From: CAYJBH01 sp964370825
GTDB lineage: Bacteria; Bacillota; Clostridia; Oscillospirales; Ruminococcaceae
Assembly (NCBI GenBank): GCA_964370825.1
Contig: CAYJKY010000022.1
Coordinates: forward strand, 1 to 54,857
DNA: 54,857 nucleotides
Direction: 5' to 3'
In this document: positions 1 through 8,228 of the stretch, in pieces
How positions within the stretch are numbered: position 1 is the first letter of the stretch
Layout: each line of letters begins with the position of its first letter
Made by a program: the position numbers and the translations under genes
The notes under the pieces: generated by a model
The model's database searches: none
What the model was told of the DNA's origin: nothing
What the model saw: the letters and a program-made list of their open reading frames with translations, nothing else

Positions 1-7
1 CACAACA

Positions 8-87
8 TTGTAGGGGCGGTCCTGTGTGACCGCCCATGGGTGTGATTTCCACCATTTTAGGTTGGCCCCACAGGGCCGCCCCTACAA
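8..87. repeat. nested inverted-repeat element upstream of dnaJ
   Basis: The outer arms TTGTAGGGGCGG (8-19) and CCGCCCCTACAA (76-87) are perfect 12-bp inverted repeats. Inside are two further hairpins: GGGCGGTC (14-21) with GACCGCCC (28-35), and GGCCC (64-68) with GGGCC (73-77). The GC-rich palindromic ends on an 80-bp body without coding capacity look like a MITE- or REP-like intergenic element. Only this copy is in the window, so mobility is an inference. It ends about 30 bp before the dnaJ start and could also form a hairpin in a transcript entering dnaJ from upstream. Confidence 0.6.
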
Positions 88-117
88 AACATTACCTATT
101 ACAGATAGTGGGAGATT

Positions 118-1266
118 ATGGCAGATAAACGTGATTTTTATGAGGTTTTAGGGGTATCCCGTTCGGCAAACGAGTCGGAGCTTAAGTCGGCATACCGCAA
201 GCTTGCGAAGAAATACCACCCCGACATGAACCCCGACAACAAGGAAGCCGAAGCAAAATTTAAAGAGGCGAGCGAGGCATACGAGGTGCTGTCCGATACG
301 GATAAGCGTTCAAAGTATGATCAGTTCGGTCATGCCGGTGTCGACCCTAACTTTGGTGCGGGTGGCGGCTTTGGTGGCGGTTTCGGCGGTGGATTCGGCG
401 GAATAGACCTCGACGATATCCTTGGTAGTTTTTTCGGTGGCGGTTTTGGTGGAAGCACCAGACGCAACCCCAATGCACCGCAACGTGGTGCCGATTTAAG
501 GGTAGCAATACAGCTTAGCTTTATGGAGGCCGCAAAGGGTTGCAAAAAGAATATAACAATAAATAAGCAGGAGGGCTGTGACGAATGTGGCGGAAGCGGA
601 GCCGCAAAGGGTTCATCGCCGGAAACCTGTAGCGAGTGTGGCGGTCGTGGAGTTGTGCTTGTACAACAGCGCACCCCCTTTGGTGTAATTCAAAATCAAC
701 GACCCTGCCAAACCTGTGGCGGTCGTGGCAAGATAGTAAAAAACCCTTGTTCAAAATGCCGTGGAAGCGGCAGGGTTTCCAACCCCAAAACCTTGGAGGT
801 GAATATACCGGAAGGTATAGATGACGATCAGAGCATCGCACTTCGTGGCATGGGAGATGCAGGCATTAATTCAGGACCTGCCGGCGATGTCATTGTAGTG
901 GTATCGGTTGCAAAGGATAAGCTTTTCGAGCGTGACGGCTACGACGTATGGGTAAAAATTCCGATAACCTTTGCACAGGCGGCTACCGGCTGTGAGCTTG
1001 TAGTGCCGACTATAGACGGAAAGGTGCAATATAATGTACCCGACGGGACACAGAGCGAAACGGTTTTCAGGCTAAAGGGCAAGGGAATTAAATATCTTAA
1101 CGGCCGAGGTCATGGTGACGAATATGTAAAGGTAGTTGTGGAGATACCCAAAAAGCTTAACAAGGAGCAAAAGGCGGCACTTTCGGCATTTGAGGCCACC
1201 CTTAAGGACGATAACTACGAACAGCGCAAAGGATTTTTTAGAAATTTAAAGGACTTCTTTAGTTAA
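118..1266 (+). CDS. dnaJ: chaperone protein DnaJ (Hsp40)
   Basis: Co-chaperone that delivers unfolded clients to DnaK and stimulates its ATPase in the cytoplasm. The N-terminal J domain carries the HPD triad at residues 34-36. It is followed by a Gly/Phe-rich linker (about 75-115) and a zinc-binding region with four CxxCxGxG-type repeats (CDECGGSG, CSECGGRG, CQTCGGRG and CSKCRGSG; the last has Arg in place of the usual first Gly). The C-terminal peptide-binding domains end normally; 382 aa is typical of a type I DnaJ. GGGAG lies just before the ATG. dnaK would be expected immediately upstream, outside the window. The A-run/T-run AAAAAAACTTTTTTT just after the stop is at best a weak terminator. 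Confidence 0.98.
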   Translation: MADKRDFYEVLGVSRSANESELKSAYRKLAKKYHPDMNPDNKEAEAKFKEASEAYEVLSDTDKRSKYDQFGHAGVDPNFGAGGGFGGGFGGGFGGIDLDDILGSFFGGGFGGSTRRNPNAPQRGADLRVAIQLSFMEAAKGCKKNITINKQEGCDECGGSGAAKGSSPETCSECGGRGVVLVQQRTPFGVIQNQRPCQTCGGRGKIVKNPCSKCRGSGRVSNPKTLEVNIPEGIDDDQSIALRGMGDAGINSGPAGDVIVVVSVAKDKLFERDGYDVWVKIPITFAQAATGCELVVPTIDGKVQYNVPDGTQSETVFRLKGKGIKYLNGRGHGDEYVKVVVEIPKKLNKEQKAALSAFEATLKDDNYEQRKGFFRNLKDFFS

Positions 1267-1353
1267 AAAAACTTTTTTTAGTCTGTTTCTGATAGTAGTT
1301 GTTGGTTATTTTAGCTTTTTACACAATTTTTATTACAAAATGTTTACAAAACG

Positions 1354-1382
1354 TTGACAAATGCAAAATAGTAGACTATACT
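1354..1382 (+). promoter_or_regulatory. sigma-A promoter of the SigH-like gene
   Basis: TTGACA (1354-1359) and TATACT (1377-1382) are separated by exactly 17 bp. Transcription should begin near 1389, leaving only about 22 nt before the ATG at 1412, and no clear Shine-Dalgarno is present in that stretch. Confidence 0.75.
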
Positions 1383-1411
1383 TATCATATCGTCGAATTT
1401 TGGTGCTATAA

Positions 1412-1951
1412 ATGAAGCTTGACAACGAGACAATACGGCACGCAAAAACCGGCGACAGAGATGCACAGGAGGCAGTGGTTGCCTCGGTGTCCGGTAGAAT
1501 ACATCACCTGGCACTTCATTATTCCGGTTTTGGCCTTGAGTTCGATGATCTGGTACAGGAAGGATTAATAGGATTATTTTCCGCACTTGAACGGTACGAC
1601 GAGAGTATGAATGTGCAGTTTTCAACCTACTCTTTTCGGTGTGTTACCAATAGCATTCTCTCGGCTGTAAGAAGTGCATCACGCAAAAAACATTTACCAC
1701 TTAACACAGCACAAACATTATCCGATATGGTAGCGACGGTTAGCACCGAACAGCTTGCCATTAATAACGAGCAGTATCAAATTCTGCAAAATCGTATAGA
1801 AAAAGAGCTTACAAAGCTCGAAAAACAGGTTCTTTTTGCATATCTTGATGGGGTTGACTATAATACCATAGCAAACTTCTACAATATTTCGGTAAAATCG
1901 GTAGATAACGCATTATACCGGGTACGCAAAAAACTTACAACTAGGATTTAG
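1412..1951 (+). CDS. RNA polymerase sigma factor, SigH-like (sigma-70 family)
   Basis: Sigma-70 family factor closest in organisation to the sporulation/stationary-phase factor SigH. Region 2 (about residues 15-90) contains FDDLVQEGLIGL (core binding) and the -10-recognition helix around FSTYSFRCVTNSILSAVRSA. Region 4 (about 132-177) has a clear helix-turn-helix, LTKLEKQVLFAYLDG followed by SVDNALYRVRKKL. At 179 aa it is shorter than B. subtilis SigH (218 aa), with a compact linker. It is driven by its own strong promoter but has a very short leader with no obvious ribosome site, so translation may be inefficient or leaderless-like. The exact sigma subclass is an inference. Confidence 0.85.
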   Translation: MKLDNETIRHAKTGDRDAQEAVVASVSGRIHHLALHYSGFGLEFDDLVQEGLIGLFSALERYDESMNVQFSTYSFRCVTNSILSAVRSASRKKHLPLNTAQTLSDMVATVSTEQLAINNEQYQILQNRIEKELTKLEKQVLFAYLDGVDYNTIANFYNISVKSVDNALYRVRKKLTTRI

Positions 1952-2025
1952 GCAAAAGTTGCCTAAACATATAGCCTGAACGGATGAAACTGTTCGGCAC
2001 AAAACCCCTAAAGGAGAGACGACCC

Positions 2026-2310
2026 ATGTTTGAAGACAAGACCTTAGTATGCAAAGAGTGTAACGCCGAATTCGTATTTACATCAGGTGAGCAGGAATTC
2101 TATGCAAGCCGTGGCTTTGAGAATGAGCCCCAGCGTTGCAAGAGCTGCCGCGACTCTCGCAAGAGAAACAGCCGTGAAAACCGTGACATGTTTGTAGCTA
2201 CCTGTGCAAGCTGTAACAGCGAAGCAAAGGTTCCTTTCAAACCGCGTGAAGACCGCCCTGTATATTGCAGCGAGTGCTTTGCCCGTATGAAGGAAGAGGA
2301 GCAGGCATAA
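2026..2310 (+). CDS. zinc-ribbon domain protein (zf-trcl/CxxC type)
   Basis: Small cytoplasmic protein with two probable zinc ribbons. The first has Cys pairs CKEC and CKSC flanking FVFTSGEQEFYASRGF; the second has CASC and CSEC around VPFKPREDRPVY. This arrangement is characteristic of a widespread uncharacterised Firmicute family, probably binding RNA or protein. An in-frame ATG exists at 1984, but the start at 2026 is preferred because AAGGAG (2011-2016) sits 9 nt before it and homologous proteins usually begin just before the first ribbon (MFEDKTLVCKEC). It lies 74 nt after the sigma factor, probably co-transcribed. Function unknown. Confidence 0.85.
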   Translation: MFEDKTLVCKECNAEFVFTSGEQEFYASRGFENEPQRCKSCRDSRKRNSRENRDMFVATCASCNSEAKVPFKPREDRPVYCSECFARMKEEEQA

Positions 2311-2340
2311 TCCACGATACAATATTTGTATTACTAAAAA

Positions 2341-2365
2341 AAACACCCTTTCGAGGGTGTTTTTT
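2341..2365 (+). terminator. intrinsic terminator, probably bidirectional
   Basis: Perfect 9-bp stem AAACACCCT/AGGGTGTTT with a TTCG loop, followed by a T-run and preceded by an A-run. It can end the zinc-ribbon transcript on the plus strand and the ybjQ-yhfC transcript on the minus strand. Confidence 0.9.
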
Positions 2366-2445
2366 GTGTCCGGGGCATTGTTAAAATTGCAGAGTAGAAA
2401 AGAGGACATTCAGCTTTATCTAAACAAAGTGGCGCATCCCCCCAC

Positions 2446-3309
2446 TTAGTATCCTTCCTCTACAGCCTTTTCCGCATCGTCGGTAATCTCTTGAAATCCC
2501 GATTTTGCAGATGGGTTGCCGGGGAAAATATTCTTTATTTTTACAATCACCGCTAAGGCGAGCAGTGCAATAACAAGTATGAACAGCTCTATGATATACA
2601 TACTTACGCCGTTGAGACTAAGCAAAACGCTTGCCGAGTCGAGAAGGGTGTGCGCCGTCATAACAATCGCAATACAGGGTATCAATTTTTTCACAATAAA
2701 TCCATAGCATATTATCAGCGACAGTGCAATATGAATAACCATCGTCATTATCCTCTCAAAACCTGCCATAAGGAAGGCGGATGACGGTGTGTCTGCAAAA
2801 AGTTCTATCAATCCGACAGCAAGTTCCTCACTGCCGAGTGCCTCGGTTAGCCCCGGTACTCCGCCCACATTAATCATAAAGGCATATATCAGATTGTTGA
2901 CATAGGTCAGCCCTACAAGATAAATCGCCTCGATTGCACCATGTCCGTAACCTACGCCGAAACCAAAGGTATAGCTGAGCTTTGCCCTCAAAAAATAGAA
3001 CACCACAATCCTTCCCACGGTTTCAAACAGCGCCGCCGAAAAGCCGAGGGCAAGCGCGTAAAGAGTGGGGCTTTGTTCTATAAACTCCGCATACCATGTC
3101 TGTGAATTTAATAGCTGTAAAATCGGTATCCTAAAAACTATCTGAGGAATATAAAACCCCAACACACCTGCTATTATTGCTCCCGACATTCCCCTCGTCT
3201 TTTTTGCAAGAACAATCCAACCTACAAAGGGAAGAATAAGGGTTATTATAAGAGTTATTACAATAAAAAGCATGGAAAGACCGCTTATCGCGCCTCCTGC
3301 CGCCATCAT
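2446..3309 (-). CDS. YhfC-family intramembrane glutamic protease-like protein
   Basis: Polytopic membrane protein with seven to eight hydrophobic segments over 287 aa. It matches the YhfC family, which belongs to the CPBP/glutamic-type intramembrane protease group. Candidate catalytic residues are the Glu in LFETVGR, the His/Glu of GYGHGAIEAIYL, the Glu of AGFERIMTMVIHIALS and the His in MTAHTLLD. The tail is hydrophilic. The start codon overlaps the ybjQ stop as ATGA, so translation is probably coupled to it. AGGAGG also occurs inside the first codons, but about 18 nt from the next ATG, too far to support that start. Protease activity and substrate are unproven. Confidence 0.75.
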   Translation of the reverse strand: MMAAGGAISGLSMLFIVITLIITLILPFVGWIVLAKKTRGMSGAIIAGVLGFYIPQIVFRIPILQLLNSQTWYAEFIEQSPTLYALALGFSAALFETVGRIVVFYFLRAKLSYTFGFGVGYGHGAIEAIYLVGLTYVNNLIYAFMINVGGVPGLTEALGSEELAVGLIELFADTPSSAFLMAGFERIMTMVIHIALSLIICYGFIVKKLIPCIAIVMTAHTLLDSASVLLSLNGVSMYIIELFILVIALLALAVIVKIKNIFPGNPSAKSGFQEITDDAEKAVEEGY

Positions 3310-3617
3310 ATAAACTTCACCGCTGTGCCGTATGCCATTACCTCTGCGGCACCTGCCATTACACCTGCGGAGGAGTACCTCATGGCAACAACAGCATCTG
3401 CACCGAGTGCAGCTGCCTCCTCTACCATCCTTTTAGTGGCAAGCGCCCTTGCCTCGTTCATCATTTCGGTATATGATACAAGCTCACCGCCCACAAGGGT
3501 TTTAAGGCTGGAGCCTATGTCACGACCGATGTTTTTGGACTGTATGGTTGAACCCTTGACAAGTCCAAGCAGTTGCAGGTTTTTTCCGGGTACGCTCTCT
3601 GTGGTAACTAAAAGCAT
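3306..3617 (-). CDS. YbjQ/UPF0145 family protein
   Basis: 103-aa cytoplasmic protein of the UPF0145 (YbjQ) family. Characteristic features are the start LLVTTESVPGKN, the central SKNIGRDIGSSLKTLVGGEL, and a C-terminal part ending in GADAVVAMRYSS and a small-residue-rich strand. Related proteins form pentamers and are often labelled heavy-metal binding, but the molecular role is not established. AAGGAGG lies 6 nt before the ATG, and its own extended -10 promoter is immediately upstream. The 4-nt overlap with yhfC downstream argues that the two proteins are made together. Confidence 0.88.
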   Translation of the reverse strand: MLLVTTESVPGKNLQLLGLVKGSTIQSKNIGRDIGSSLKTLVGGELVSYTEMMNEARALATKRMVEEAAALGADAVVAMRYSSAGVMAGAAEVMAYGTAVKFI

Positions 3618-3651
3618 AATTGCCTCCTTGTGAGTCGTTTATTTCATGTGA

Positions 3652-3680
3652 ATTATAGCACAGTTTCATCCTATTTGCAA
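3652..3680 (-). promoter_or_regulatory. promoter of ybjQ-yhfC
   Basis: On the minus strand TTGCAA (3675-3680) and TATAAT (3652-3657) are 17 bp apart, with an extended -10 (TGC directly before TATAAT). It lies in the 73-bp gap after the DUF4129 gene, so ybjQ can be transcribed independently of the moxR operon. Confidence 0.7.
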
Positions 3681-3690
3681 TACGAGATAT

Positions 3691-5124
3691 TCAATTCATT
3701 CTATCGATTGCATCGGCAAGGCGGTTCAGCTCCTCGTTTGAGATATTGTCGTTTTCGGAGTAGCGTACGCGGCTGTAACAATCCGTTATTCCTCTCCACT
3801 CCTCATGGGGGAGAATTTTTTCTGCCTTTTTTAGTATCTCAAACGGGGTGTCCGACGGTGCTATTGCAACCTCTTCTATCATCAGTCTTTCCATCGTTAA
3901 CCGATACCCCAACCGATATTTTTCAACTGAGGGTGGCATCTTTAAAAATTTTGCGTACTGTTTTCGCCACTCTCTGAAAGTTTGTTTTTTTTGCCCTTTT
4001 CCGGACAAATAATTTGGGTCTATCCTATTTTCACTATCCACATAATAGCTCGATTCAGGGCTTTTAAACATGGTGGCGAGCGGTGTCGGGCTAAGTAACT
4101 TTGTTATGGCGGCGATAATTTTAAGGAGAATACCGGTTATTAAGGAAAGTAGTTGTGTGCGGTATCGATAGATTAATGCGACAATGACAAGAACAAGAAT
4201 TATTATCGAGATAAGATCTATTAGGTCGGAGTAAGGGTTTTCAGAACCCCCGAGACCCATATCCCCCTGCTGTACCGTTGTCGTCTCCTGTGCTGTCTCC
4301 TCCTGCGAATATATTGACGGCAGAAGGGACAGTAATAACCCGATAAGAGCATAAAGCACCGAACCGAGACCGCTCACCGCTGCGGCAATCTGATCTCGAA
4401 ACAGCAGAACAAGAGCCAAAATTGTTATCACTACTCCGGTAAGAAGAAAAACATATCTGCGTATAGAGTTCGGCAGATGCTGTAGCCGGTGTTTTCTTCG
4501 CTCCATCATGAAATCTATGTTGCCCTGTCCCTGCACTAAAAGCTGTGTCGACAGCTGTACAAGAAATATTATTGCAAGGGGAAGTGTAAATGTCTCGAGG
4601 TCGTTGAGCTGTAGTACTATTGTGACTATAGTGGGTATGATAATTATGCTGCCGATCCATGCCGAGGTCAAAATATCTCGATAATTAAGATAGAAGTGTC
4701 TATCGGCAACGATAAATGCAACAACGGCAGGTGCAAGGCATAGCAGTTCAAAGGGCGAGTTACCGTATGAAAGCGTTAACGCCATCGCACCACCAAACAC
4801 AAGTGCAGAAACGGCAACCCCGACAGCGGCACGAAGAGATGCAACGAAGCGACGATTTTCGGTAGATAGAATTTCTCTTGAGAGTATAAAAGCTTTAAGA
4901 CACCCAAACCCTGTGAAAACCCACATAACAACCGAATAATATAGTGTTGATGCGACATCAGCAACAAGCACCCCCGAGGGGATTTCGTCCGCCTGCGAAA
5001 ACACTGCCTCTAAGGTTTCAAACGGCAGAGCGGTGAGTAAGAACAGGCATGAAACCATAAAAAGCGGCCAGACGGCAAGTGCCATAACCTTTAATATTTT
5101 AGTATACAGTCCCCATCTTTCCAT
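3691..5124 (-). CDS. membrane protein with C-terminal DUF4129 domain
   Basis: 477-aa integral membrane protein. About seven hydrophobic segments cover the N-terminal 245 residues, another lies near residue 305, and a soluble C-terminal domain (about 370-470) has the DUF4129 pattern, including YRLTMERLMIEE, SDTPFEIL and CYSRVRYSEN. DUF4129 normally ends transglutaminase-like membrane proteins encoded next to MoxR and DUF58 proteins; here no Cys-His-Asp transglutaminase core is visible between the membrane part and the tail. It abuts the DUF58 gene with no gap. The cluster is usually linked to envelope or exported-protein assembly, but a role is not proven. Confidence 0.75.
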   Translation of the reverse strand: MERWGLYTKILKVMALAVWPLFMVSCLFLLTALPFETLEAVFSQADEIPSGVLVADVASTLYYSVVMWVFTGFGCLKAFILSREILSTENRRFVASLRAAVGVAVSALVFGGAMALTLSYGNSPFELLCLAPAVVAFIVADRHFYLNYRDILTSAWIGSIIIIPTIVTIVLQLNDLETFTLPLAIIFLVQLSTQLLVQGQGNIDFMMERRKHRLQHLPNSIRRYVFLLTGVVITILALVLLFRDQIAAAVSGLGSVLYALIGLLLSLLPSIYSQEETAQETTTVQQGDMGLGGSENPYSDLIDLISIIILVLVIVALIYRYRTQLLSLITGILLKIIAAITKLLSPTPLATMFKSPESSYYVDSENRIDPNYLSGKGQKKQTFREWRKQYAKFLKMPPSVEKYRLGYRLTMERLMIEEVAIAPSDTPFEILKKAEKILPHEEWRGITDCYSRVRYSENDNISNEELNRLADAIDRMN

Positions 5125-6276
5125 CTACGCCACCTCCTCATTTTTGGGGGTGATAAACTTATCACGAAGGTGGGTAAGCAGTACTATCTCCGTCCCGACT
5201 TCGCTCGCCAACGAGGTGTCGCTCAGCGAGAGTATCTTTACCTTGCTCCCATAAAACTGCTTTTGTATTGCGTAATCCACCATAGCTTCGTCGACATACG
5301 AGGTCACTATCACTATGTCTGTGGCGTCGATTCCTCCACAAATATTCTGCAAAAATATCGGAAACTTCTCGGTAGAGTCGTTAGGAAGCAGTGCGAGTAG
5401 CTCCATCAGATTTTCACGGTGAGCAACGCCTCGGCTTTCCGAGCTTACAACACAGTCGTTGCGTCGACCAAATGAGGTGTTGCAATATAAGCGAAAGGGC
5501 ACATCTGTCAAAAATCCACGCTCCATCACGCCGGCGGCAATCTTTATGCAGAGCTCCACTAACTCTCTGTCCACGCTGACTTCATACTGAAGCTCTCGTG
5601 ACTGTAGGTTAAGGATAACGGCAAGGTTTTGTTCCGAGGTGGGATCCTTTTTAAAAACCATTAACCTGTTTTCCTTTGCTGTGGCACCCCAATGAATATC
5701 CCGAAAGGATTCCCTTCCGGAGTATTCCCGCACACCACTAACCTCGAACGGGTCCGGTATAAGCTGTCGAACAACCGGAACATTTCCGGTGAGATGATGT
5801 GGAGTGAGGTTAAAAACCTCCTCGGTAAGTGGGGACGGTAAAACAAGCAGTCTCCCCTGTGCCTCTCCCTGTCGTGAAAGTGTTACGCCTCCGAAAAGGT
5901 CGGTGGAAACAAGTGTCACGCTGTCTATGCCGTAGCTACCACGCTTTAAGCATTTAACATGCCAACGTCTTGTTACACTGTGGTAACTTTTAAGCATGAA
6001 AAAGCTCGGAACAAATCTGCTTTTGTCTGAAATAACCGACTGTGCACCGGCAAATTCCAACCATAATGAGGTGGTTATCTCGGTCTTAAACCATGCAAGC
6101 GGAAGAAGTTTTGCATTTGATACCTCCTCGACTATCTCGACAACATCCCCTTCGGTAGCCCTGTCGGTACTAAAATAACATCGGTAATTAAGATTGTGCA
6201 GTCCGTATTTTTGATACACTTTGCGTTGCAAAAAAAGCACAAAAAAGAGAACTGCTATTATGGCGAGAAACTCCAT
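5125..6276 (-). CDS. DUF58 domain protein, MoxR partner
   Basis: 383 aa with one N-terminal membrane anchor (residues 2-18), a beta-rich segment (30-170), and the DUF58 signature GVREYSGRESFRDIHWGATA near residues 188-207. A von Willebrand-like fold follows. DUF58 proteins almost always pair with a MoxR AAA+ ATPase, which may remodel or load them. Here moxR is directly upstream, 11 nt away, and the DUF4129 gene follows without a gap, so three subunits are probably made from one transcript. Confidence 0.85.
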   Translation of the reverse strand: MEFLAIIAVLFFVLFLQRKVYQKYGLHNLNYRCYFSTDRATEGDVVEIVEEVSNAKLLPLAWFKTEITTSLWLEFAGAQSVISDKSRFVPSFFMLKSYHSVTRRWHVKCLKRGSYGIDSVTLVSTDLFGGVTLSRQGEAQGRLLVLPSPLTEEVFNLTPHHLTGNVPVVRQLIPDPFEVSGVREYSGRESFRDIHWGATAKENRLMVFKKDPTSEQNLAVILNLQSRELQYEVSVDRELVELCIKIAAGVMERGFLTDVPFRLYCNTSFGRRNDCVVSSESRGVAHRENLMELLALLPNDSTEKFPIFLQNICGGIDATDIVIVTSYVDEAMVDYAIQKQFYGSKVKILSLSDTSLASEVGTEIVLLTHLRDKFITPKNEEVA

Positions 6277-6287
6277 TGCACACCGCC

Positions 6288-7253
6288 CTAACCGTTGTTC
6301 GTGGTGGTTTCTGTAGGTGCGGGAACAATTTTGAGCATATTTTCGACAATCTCACGTGCGGCATTTCCGTTTCTTGATAGGGTAAATCCCTTTGTTATAA
6401 TACGATGTGCCAGCACATCAGCCGCCACCGCCTTCACGTCCTCCGGTGTTACATAGTTCCTTGCATTAATTGCGGCTCTCCCCTGCGAAGCACGCATTAG
6501 GGCGATGGAACCTCGAGGGCTTACACCGAGGCGGATGTCGTCATCCTGTCGGGTTGTCTCGACAATCCTTACTATATATGCAACAACATCATCCGATACC
6601 GAGATTTCACCCACGCTCGATATTGCCGCTATAACTTCTTCTCTTGAAGCTACCGCAGACAGCGGAACACGCCCCTGCGATGTTATGTTGCTTTTAAGCA
6701 TGACAGCCTCGTTTTCGGAGTCGGGATATCCCATCGACAGCTGCATAAAAAAACGGTCGAGCTGAGCCTCGGGCAGAGGAAATGTTCCCTGAATCTCGAT
6801 AGGGTTTTGGGTTGCGATTACCAAAAACGGCGGGCTTAGGGGATAGGTTTCACCGTCGGCCGACACCTGACGTTCCTCCATGCACTCCAAAAGGCTGGAT
6901 TGTGTCTTAGGTGTTGCACGGTTTATCTCGTCGCCGAGTAGAATATTGGTAAACACCGATCCCTTTTTAAACACAAACTCCGACTCTTTTTGGCTGAAAA
7001 AATTTATGCCGGTAATGTCGGAGGGGAGCAGATCAGGTGTAAACTGCACGCGTTTAAAGTCACAGCCTATCGAGCCGGCAAGTGCCTTTGCAAGGGTGGT
7101 TTTGCCGGTTCCGGGTATGTCCTCAAGCAGAATGTGTCCACCACAAAAAAGGCATATAATCATTTTTTCTAACACATCTCCCTTGCCAAAGATGTGCTTT
7201 TCCATGTTTTGTTTTAGCCTTCCCGCAAGATCCCGAATTTCCGATACCGTCAT
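6288..7253 (-). CDS. MoxR family AAA+ ATPase
   Basis: 321-aa AAA+ ATPase. Walker A is PGTGKTT (residues 47-53), Walker B is ILLGDEINRA (D108, E109), a sensor region is IATQNPIE, and the C-terminal lid domain includes LGVSPRGS. MoxR ATPases act as chaperone-like motors for vWA or DUF58 partners, and the partner gene follows. GAGG precedes the ATG by 7 nt. A promoter with 17-bp spacing lies immediately upstream, and this is the first gene of the operon. Confidence 0.92.
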   Translation of the reverse strand: MTVSEIRDLAGRLKQNMEKHIFGKGDVLEKMIICLFCGGHILLEDIPGTGKTTLAKALAGSIGCDFKRVQFTPDLLPSDITGINFFSQKESEFVFKKGSVFTNILLGDEINRATPKTQSSLLECMEERQVSADGETYPLSPPFLVIATQNPIEIQGTFPLPEAQLDRFFMQLSMGYPDSENEAVMLKSNITSQGRVPLSAVASREEVIAAISSVGEISVSDDVVAYIVRIVETTRQDDDIRLGVSPRGSIALMRASQGRAAINARNYVTPEDVKAVAADVLAHRIITKGFTLSRNGNAAREIVENMLKIVPAPTETTTNNG

Positions 7254-7286
7254 ATAAAACCTCAGTTGTGTTTTTAATAATTATTC

Positions 7287-7315
7287 ATTATAACATTTTG
7301 TTGAAGATGTTTCAA
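7287..7315 (-). promoter_or_regulatory. promoter of the moxR operon
   Basis: Minus-strand TTGAAA (7310-7315) and TATAAT (7287-7292) with a 17-bp spacer, about 35-40 bp upstream of the moxR start. Confidence 0.75.
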
Positions 7316-7365
7316 GGGCAAGGGCTTGTTTTATGGGTGTTTGCTATTGTTACCATCAATACATA

Positions 7366-7394
7366 TTGACTATAGCCTCTTAATGTGCTAACAT
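7366..7394 (+). promoter_or_regulatory. promoter of the HPr-like/mgsA unit
   Basis: TTGACT (7366-7371) and TAACAT (7389-7394) with a 17-bp spacer, 26 bp before the HPr-like start. The -10 is imperfect. No cre-like palindrome was seen over it. Confidence 0.6.
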
Positions 7395-7420
7395 GGAGTT
7401 GTATTGTAAGGAGGGTGCTT

Positions 7421-7645
7421 ATGAAGGAGATAACCGTTAGCCTACCGGATCAAGAGACGATAAAGAGCTTTTGTGCTACCGTTTCAACTCTGCCGGGCGA
7501 TTTTGAGCTTGTTCAGGGGAGAACCATCTTAGATGCACGTTCGCTTATGGGGATTTTTTCCCTTGACCTTGACATGCCGATGACGCTTAGAATGAGTAGC
7601 GATGACCCCGGTGTTGCCGAGAGTTTTACGTATTTTAAAGACTAA
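7421..7645 (+). CDS. HPr-like protein lacking the active-site histidine (Crh-like)
   Basis: 74-aa protein with an HPr fold pattern. The segment GRTILDARSLMGIFSLDL aligns with the Ser46 region of HPr, and Ser41 here occupies the Ser46 position used by HPr kinase. The N-terminal loop that should contain His15 reads SLPDQETIKSF, and the whole protein has no histidine, so it cannot carry PTS phosphate on His. This resembles Crh, the regulatory HPr paralogue of Bacillus. The start at 7421 is chosen because AAGGAGG (7409-7415) lies 5 nt before it; an upstream in-frame ATG at 7385 has no ribosome site. mgsA follows 51 nt later with no terminator between. A regulatory role is inferred. Confidence 0.8.
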   Translation: MKEITVSLPDQETIKSFCATVSTLPGDFELVQGRTILDARSLMGIFSLDLDMPMTLRMSSDDPGVAESFTYFKD

Positions 7646-7696
7646 GCCAAAATTATGCAATCCGAACAAGACTTCGGCTAAGGAAAGGAAGATTTT

Positions 7697-8170
7697 ATGA
7701 GTGATACCGTATATGTATCCATGACCATCGAGCGCCAAAAAAACATTGCGCTCATAGCACACGACAATAAAAAGCAGGAACTTTTAGACTGGTGTATGCA
7801 TAACCACGACACCCTTAAAAAGCATTTTTTATGTGGAACAGGCACCACAGCAAGGCTAATATCGGAGCACACCGACCTCCCTGTAAGGGCATATAACAGC
7901 GGACCGCTTGGTGGTGATCAGCAGATAGGCGCTAAGATTGTTGAAGGAAACATCGACTTTTTAGTGTTCTTTTCAGACCCGCTCACGGCACAGCCACACG
8001 ACACCGATGTTAAGGCACTTCTTCGAATAGCACAGGTGTACGACATACCAATGGCAATAAATCGTTCCACCGCCGATTTCATGATTACCTCGGTCTTAAT
8101 GGACGATGAGTATATCCATAAGATAGAAAATTTCACCCTACAGACAAAAGACAGGGTCAATAATTTTTGA
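7697..8170 (+). CDS. mgsA: methylglyoxal synthase
   Basis: Converts dihydroxyacetone phosphate to methylglyoxal and phosphate, a bypass that relieves sugar-phosphate build-up. All residues known from the E. coli enzyme are present with a +3 offset: His22, Asp74 in GGDQQIGA, Asp94 in FFSDPL, His101 and Asp104 in PHDTDVKALLR. The length (157 aa) is normal. GGAAAGGAAG precedes the ATG. It is the second gene of a unit with the HPr-like protein and is followed by a strong terminator, so the pair forms an isolated two-gene operon. Confidence 0.97.
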   Translation: MSDTVYVSMTIERQKNIALIAHDNKKQELLDWCMHNHDTLKKHFLCGTGTTARLISEHTDLPVRAYNSGPLGGDQQIGAKIVEGNIDFLVFFSDPLTAQPHDTDVKALLRIAQVYDIPMAINRSTADFMITSVLMDDEYIHKIENFTLQTKDRVNNF

Positions 8171-8228
8171 CTGTATTTCCTTATTAATTTAAAGGGATTT
8201 ATGTCGTTCGTTACATTTAAACTGCTTT

